Shown piece after piece: positions 57,967 to 61,762 of a stretch of 61,762 bases of DNA. The position numbers and the translations under genes are program-made. Under the pieces are notes generated by a model, which saw only the letters and a list, made by a program, of their open reading frames with translations, ran no database searches and was not told where the DNA came from. Source of the DNA: JAIFWV01 sp964580495 (GTDB taxonomy: Bacteria; Patescibacteriota; Doudnabacteria; UBA920; O2-02-FULL-48-8); the NCBI GenBank assembly GCA_964580495.1, contig CAZOKE010000001.1:1-61762 (forward strand). The letters run 5' to 3'. Each line of letters begins with the position of its first letter. Position 1 is the first letter of the stretch.

Positions 57967-59502
57967 TTAATCAGCTGGCAGGTTAAACCAGAATCTGCTC
58001 CCCTTCCCCTCGCCTCCGGATATAAACTTGAGATCGCCGCCTTGGCGCTTGACCAAATTGCGGGCCATGAACAATCCAAGCCCAGTACCCTCAGTGTCCG
58101 CCCGAAGAGCATTTTGGCCGCGGAAAAACTTCTCAAAAATCTTTTCTGAATCTTCTTTGGAAATCCCAATGCCTGAATCTTCGATGCTCCAAATCAAACC
58201 AGGGCCGTTTTGGGAAATACTAATTTTGATTTCACTATTTTCTGGAGAGTACATAATCGCATTCTCGATAAGTGTCTGAATTATGAATCTAACATTCTTT
58301 TCATAACCCTGAACGTGCGGCAGCCCATTTGAAACATCAAATTTAACCCGTAATTTTTTATGTTCCAGTAACGGAGACATATGCTTCAGTGTATCGTTTG
58401 TAAGCTCGGCTAAATTCAACGAGGTGAAATTGTATTTCTCGCTCTGGACCTCCAGGTTAGCGACGTCCAGTAGCTTGTTTACAAGGTCGATTAAAATTTC
58501 TGTAGATGATTGCAGCTTCAATACTAAATCGTCTTTTTGTTTTTTATCTTTAACATCTCTGAGTTCGTCCGCTATATAACGTATATGAGTGAGCGGAGTG
58601 CGTAATTTATGCGCGGCAACCGTGATAAATTCTTGCTTTAGGCGATCCGACTTGCGGGCGTTTTTAAGGAACAAAAACATTATAAAGACAGTACCGCAAG
58701 CTACTATCAGCGGCGCGCCCCATCTTTGAAAATGAAATCTAACTTCCAGAAAATTATTAACCCCACCCATGTAAACCATTGCCAGCGAAATAAATCCTAC
58801 CAAAACTGTGGTGTAAAAAGCTTCTTTGATGAAAATGAAAATATCAAAAAGGCCATGCTTGACTATGGCATAAGCCATAATTAAAGGGTAGATAACTGCC
58901 AAAAAATTTAGCCAAGGATAAAGCTTTAAACCATAAACAATTGAGAAATTCGCCAACCCCCCTATATAACCGATGTCGATAGCTGCAATAAAATATTTGA
59001 TCTGGATCTGCCGTTGTTTAGGCATGTACTTGGCGCTCTTCAAGAGTTTTGTATGGCTGTATCCAGTCAAGGCAAACCACCAAACATTCAAAATATAAAA
59101 AGTCAGGCCGGGGGTGGCCCAATAAAATGAATTAAAAACGAATTGTAACTTGGGTATGTAAAGATTTGTGAAAGCCGACAGCGCCAATAGCCCGGTGACC
59201 ACATACGCAAAAATTAAGCGATTTTTTTCGTCCCAGGGAGCATACAGATACGCAAAATGGTAAAAAAGCACCGGCATCCAGATAACGCCTAAGCCCATCG
59301 CTATCCGCCAACAAACCAAAGCTAGCCCTTCGTTGTGGGTGGATCCGATTATTATCCCGAAAAACCCCCACATGGTCAGGGATAGCGAATAAATAAGCCA
59401 TAACCTATTTACCCAACGGCTCCGGTTTTGCTGATAGACGAAATATCCCAGTGGGAGTGTCGTTAAGACGATTAACAGGCACGAGAGGACAAACGGATTC
59501 AT
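57967..59502 (-). CDS. 7TM-sensor histidine kinase, downstream copy
   Basis: 511 residues. Eight hydrophobic helices (about 5-230) form a 7TM-type sensor. A coiled linker leads into HisKA (ITVAAHKLRTPLTHIRYIADEL) and HATPase (IQTLIENAIMY, DSGIGIS, FRGQNALRADTEGTGLGLFMARN). Tandem duplicate of the upstream kinase with near-identical ends and a more diverged middle. Probably phosphorylates the receiver at 61200. Confidence 0.92.
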   Translation of the reverse strand: MNPFVLSCLLIVLTTLPLGYFVYQQNRSRWVNRLWLIYSLSLTMWGFFGIIIGSTHNEGLALVCWRIAMGLGVIWMPVLFYHFAYLYAPWDEKNRLIFAYVVTGLLALSAFTNLYIPKLQFVFNSFYWATPGLTFYILNVWWFALTGYSHTKLLKSAKYMPKQRQIQIKYFIAAIDIGYIGGLANFSIVYGLKLYPWLNFLAVIYPLIMAYAIVKHGLFDIFIFIKEAFYTTVLVGFISLAMVYMGGVNNFLEVRFHFQRWGAPLIVACGTVFIMFLFLKNARKSDRLKQEFITVAAHKLRTPLTHIRYIADELRDVKDKKQKDDLVLKLQSSTEILIDLVNKLLDVANLEVQSEKYNFTSLNLAELTNDTLKHMSPLLEHKKLRVKFDVSNGLPHVQGYEKNVRFIIQTLIENAIMYSPENSEIKISISQNGPGLIWSIEDSGIGISKEDSEKIFEKFFRGQNALRADTEGTGLGLFMARNLVKRQGGDLKFISGGEGKGSRFWFNLPAD

Positions 59503-59516
59503 TTGTTATTTAAAAA

Positions 59517-61203
59517 TTATTTTATTTTTTTGATTAGCTGGTCGATGGCTAATGCCGACGGAATCTTGTCGTCAGCTGGAAGGCTGAACCAGAACCTGCT
59601 CCCCTTCCCTTCGCCTTCAGAAACAAATTTAAGATCCCCGCCTTGGCGCTTTACCAAATTGCGAGCCATGAACAATCCAAGGCCAGTACCCTCAGTGTCC
59701 GCCCGAAGAGCATTTTGGCCGCGGAAAAACTTCTCAANNNNNNNNNNNNNNNNNNNNNNNNNNNNNNNNNNNNNNNNNNNNNNNNNNNNNNNNNNNNNNN
59801 NNNNNNNNNNNNNNNNNNNNNNNNNNNNNNNNNNNNNAAATCTTTTCTGAATCTTCGCTTGATATTCCGATCCCAGAGTCGTTGATGGACCAAACCAGAT
59901 CAGAACCGCTCTGCGATATGTTGATGGTGATATCCTTGTTATCCGGAGTATACATAATTGCATTTTCAATCAGGGTTTGAATTATAAACCTGACATTTTT
60001 GTCATATCCTTGGACATGAGGAAGTCGGTTTGGGATTTCCATATTAACCTTTAGTTTCTTGTGTTCTATCAAAGGCGCCATATGCTTCAGTGTGTCTTCG
60101 GTCAACTCTCTTAGATCCAGGGAAGTAAAATTATACCGTTCACTTTGGACCTCCAGATTTGCCACATCCAAAAGTTTGTTTACCAGATCGATCAAAATTT
60201 CTGTCGAAGACTGCAACTTTAAAACCAGCTCGTCTTTCTCTTTTTTATCCGCAACGTCTTTGAGTTCGTCGGCAATGTAGCGGATGTGGGTCAGCGGCGT
60301 GCGTAATTTGTGCGCGGCAACCGTGATAAATTCTTGCTTTAGGAGATCCGACTTGCGGGCATTTTTAAGAAACAAGAACATTATAAAGACCGTGCCGCAA
60401 GCTACTACCAGCGGCGCACCCCACGCTTGGAAGTGAAATCTGGTCTCCAAGAAATTATTGACCCCGCCCATATAAACCATGGCCAAAGAGATAACCCCGA
60501 CCAATAGCGTGGTGTAAAAAGCCTGTTTTATGAATATAAAAATATCAAACAAACCATGTTTTACTATCGCGTAAGCCATGATGAACGGATAAAGTACAAC
60601 GGCAAAATTAAGCCAAGGATAAAGCTTCAATCCATAGACAATAGAGAAATCAGCAAGCCCACCTAGATAACCAATTGCCGAAGCCGTAATAAAGTATTTG
60701 ATCTGGATCTGGCGTTCCTTGGGCATAGACTTCGATGCATTCCACAATTTGGTATGGCTATACCCGGTCAGGGCAAACCACCAAAAAGTCAGAATATAAA
60801 AAGTCGGCCCCGGAGTCGCGTAATATATGGAGTTAAAAACCCACTGAAGTTTGGGAATGTAGAGATTTGTAAACGCTGAAGCGGCCAGCAACGCCGTGAC
60901 AACGTACGCAAAAATTAAACGATTCTTTTCCTGCCAGGGAGCGTAGAGATATGCAAAGTGATAAAACAGCACTGGCATCCAAATTATCCCCAAACCCATA
61001 GCAATTCGCCAAGAAATCAGAGCAACTGCAGGACTATGCGTGCTGCCGATGATAATGCCAAAAAACCCCCACATTGTGAGGGATAGTGAATACAAAAACC
61101 ACAGTCTATTCACCCACCGTGATCGGTTTTGGTTATAGACGAAATATCCCAGCGGGAGTGTCGTTAATACGATTAACAGGCACGAGAGGACAAACGGACT
61201 CAT
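59517..61203 (-). CDS. 7TM-sensor histidine kinase, upstream copy, crossed by an assembly gap
   Basis: Same architecture as the downstream copy. 100 N interrupt it at ...DSGIGISSEDSEKI / EKFFRGQ.... Deleting the N restores exactly the bases of the other copy at that spot (CTTCTCAA joined to AAATCTTT), so the gap is probably empty and the gene intact, about 529 residues. It has a C-terminal extension (DDKIPSALAIDQLIKKIK) absent from the other copy. Overlaps the receiver gene by 4 bases. Confidence 0.88.
59738..59837. other. Assembly gap of 100 N
   Basis: Standard-length unknown gap placed inside a kinase gene that has a nearly identical tandem copy. Confidence 0.99.
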
Positions 61204-61574
61204 TTTTTATTTAGAATTTGGTTTATTTTCTTGATTAGTTCATCGATCGTATAACTGGCTTTAACCATATACTCGGTTGCGCCTAAATCCATGGCGGTTT
61301 TGATTTCTTCCTTGGAACCAAGATTGCTGAAAACTAACACCGGTAGTTGTTTGGTCTCGGGCTTTGAGCGGATTGACTTGAGCACCTCCAAACCGTTGAC
61401 TTTGGGCAAGAGAATATCCAGCAGGACTATGTCAGGGGTGGATTTAGCAAGCTGATCAATGGCTTCCTGGCCGTCATGGGCCAAAGAAATACTAAAACCC
61501 GATTTTTCGAGCTTTCGGGCTATGATTTCCGAGATAAATTCATCATCTTCGACAACCAGAATATTTTGGCTCAT
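61200..61574 (-). CDS. Single-domain response regulator (REC only)
   Basis: 124 residues: VVEDDEF, IVLLDILLPKVNG, VLVFSNLG and YMVKASY. No output domain. First gene of the receiver - kinase - kinase operon, mirroring the layout of the 15.1-18.8 kb operon; no output domain is encoded nearby. Confidence 0.92.
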   Translation of the reverse strand: MSQNILVVEDDEFISEIIARKLEKSGFSISLAHDGQEAIDQLAKSTPDIVLLDILLPKVNGLEVLKSIRSKPETKQLPVLVFSNLGSKEEIKTAMDLGATEYMVKASYTIDELIKKINQILNKK

Positions 61575-61721
61575 ATTTTATGCTTATCGTAATATTAACA
61601 TAAAAAAACGGAGAGTTACCAATTTTATGCCGATTTCTTCGGGTGGTGCTTTATGATATCATTTGGTAGATTTAGGTTGCTTGACTTTGTAACAAACATT
61701 CAGATTAATGCGTCCTTATAT

Positions 61722-61762
61722 ATGACGGATGAAGAGCTAAAATATATCCTGGAAGCCTGCCA
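61722..61762 (+). CDS. Possible 5' end of a gene running off the window
   Basis: ATG at 61722 opens MTDEELKYILEAC to the window edge. A weak promoter (TTGACT, 17 bases, ATTAAT) precedes it. Too short for more. Confidence 0.3.
   Translation, partial: MTDEELKYILEAC

Noticed and set aside
1..61762. CRISPR array, prophage or insertion sequence
   Set aside because: No regularly spaced direct repeats, no transposase, integrase or phage structural gene was seen on either strand.

Overview
The window looks like a metagenome-assembled scaffold (runs of N at 31583-31592 and 59738-59837) from a bacterium of the Candidate Phyla Radiation (Patescibacteria), most likely a Parcubacteria-type lineage. Reasons, all indirect: moderate GC; compact housekeeping blocks (rpsB-tsf, rpmE-prfA-prmC, gatC-gatA-gatB, rplY, rodA, miaA, recX, clpC, dnaE, thrS); a thrS that lacks the N-terminal TGS domain; VKOR-DsbA in place of DsbB-DsbA; a VirB2/TrbC-like small membrane protein inside the gat cluster; and many small membrane proteins without recognisable family. 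No marker such as 16S rRNA is present, so the assignment is an inference.

Layout. 1-6.1 kb: mltG (cut by the window edge), a CAP-domain secreted protein, a membrane-protein gene broken by one in-frame TAA, an MscS-like TM-helix protein, a probable small RNA with a strong promoter, cupin, VKOR and DsbA-like genes, and HU. 6.3-9.7 kb: free-standing genes (lipoprotein, secreted and tiny proteins, a frameshifted LUD-domain gene, an S53 sedolisin). 9.8-13.3 kb: a flavin electron-transfer operon (FMN-binding protein, ApbE, an RnfD-FNR fusion, a DUF2231-like protein). 14-15 kb: tRNA-Thr(GGU), rpmG and tRNA-Trp plus a repeat element. 15.1-18.8 kb: a two-component operon with one receiver and two histidine kinases. 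20.0-20.5 kb: a tRNA array with an extraordinary nested tRNA. 20.6-33.6 kb: translation genes, a large secreted DMFase-like protein, a deacetylase and rodA. 33.7-39.2 kb: dnaE and thrS, the latter behind a T-box leader. 40.4-47.9 kb: polysaccharide genes (GH6, GH8, a GT39-like membrane protein, a double GT2 synthase). 48.2-57.7 kb: miaA, gatBAC, recX, clpC, comF, pcm, then tRNA-Ser. 58-61.6 kb: a receiver with two tandemly duplicated 7TM histidine kinases.

The most unusual material is non-coding. (1) At 20043-20213 a complete tRNA-Thr(UGU) sits in place of the anticodon arm of a second tRNA-like gene, held on a perfect 13-bp inverted repeat. (2) Downstream of tRNA-Trp and tRNA-Tyr lie two copies of the same 74-nt core (62/74 identical, no gaps, with coordinated base-pair changes). 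Each is flanked by an antisense copy of the T-arm of its own tRNA and a sense mimic of its own tRNA 3' end. (3) thrS has a leader with the full T-box antiterminator layout, whose UGGA bulge matches the U-CCA end of both threonine tRNAs and of the headless outer tRNA. (4) Composite palindromic elements occur in four places, and a 21-bp palindrome is inserted in frame within miaA.
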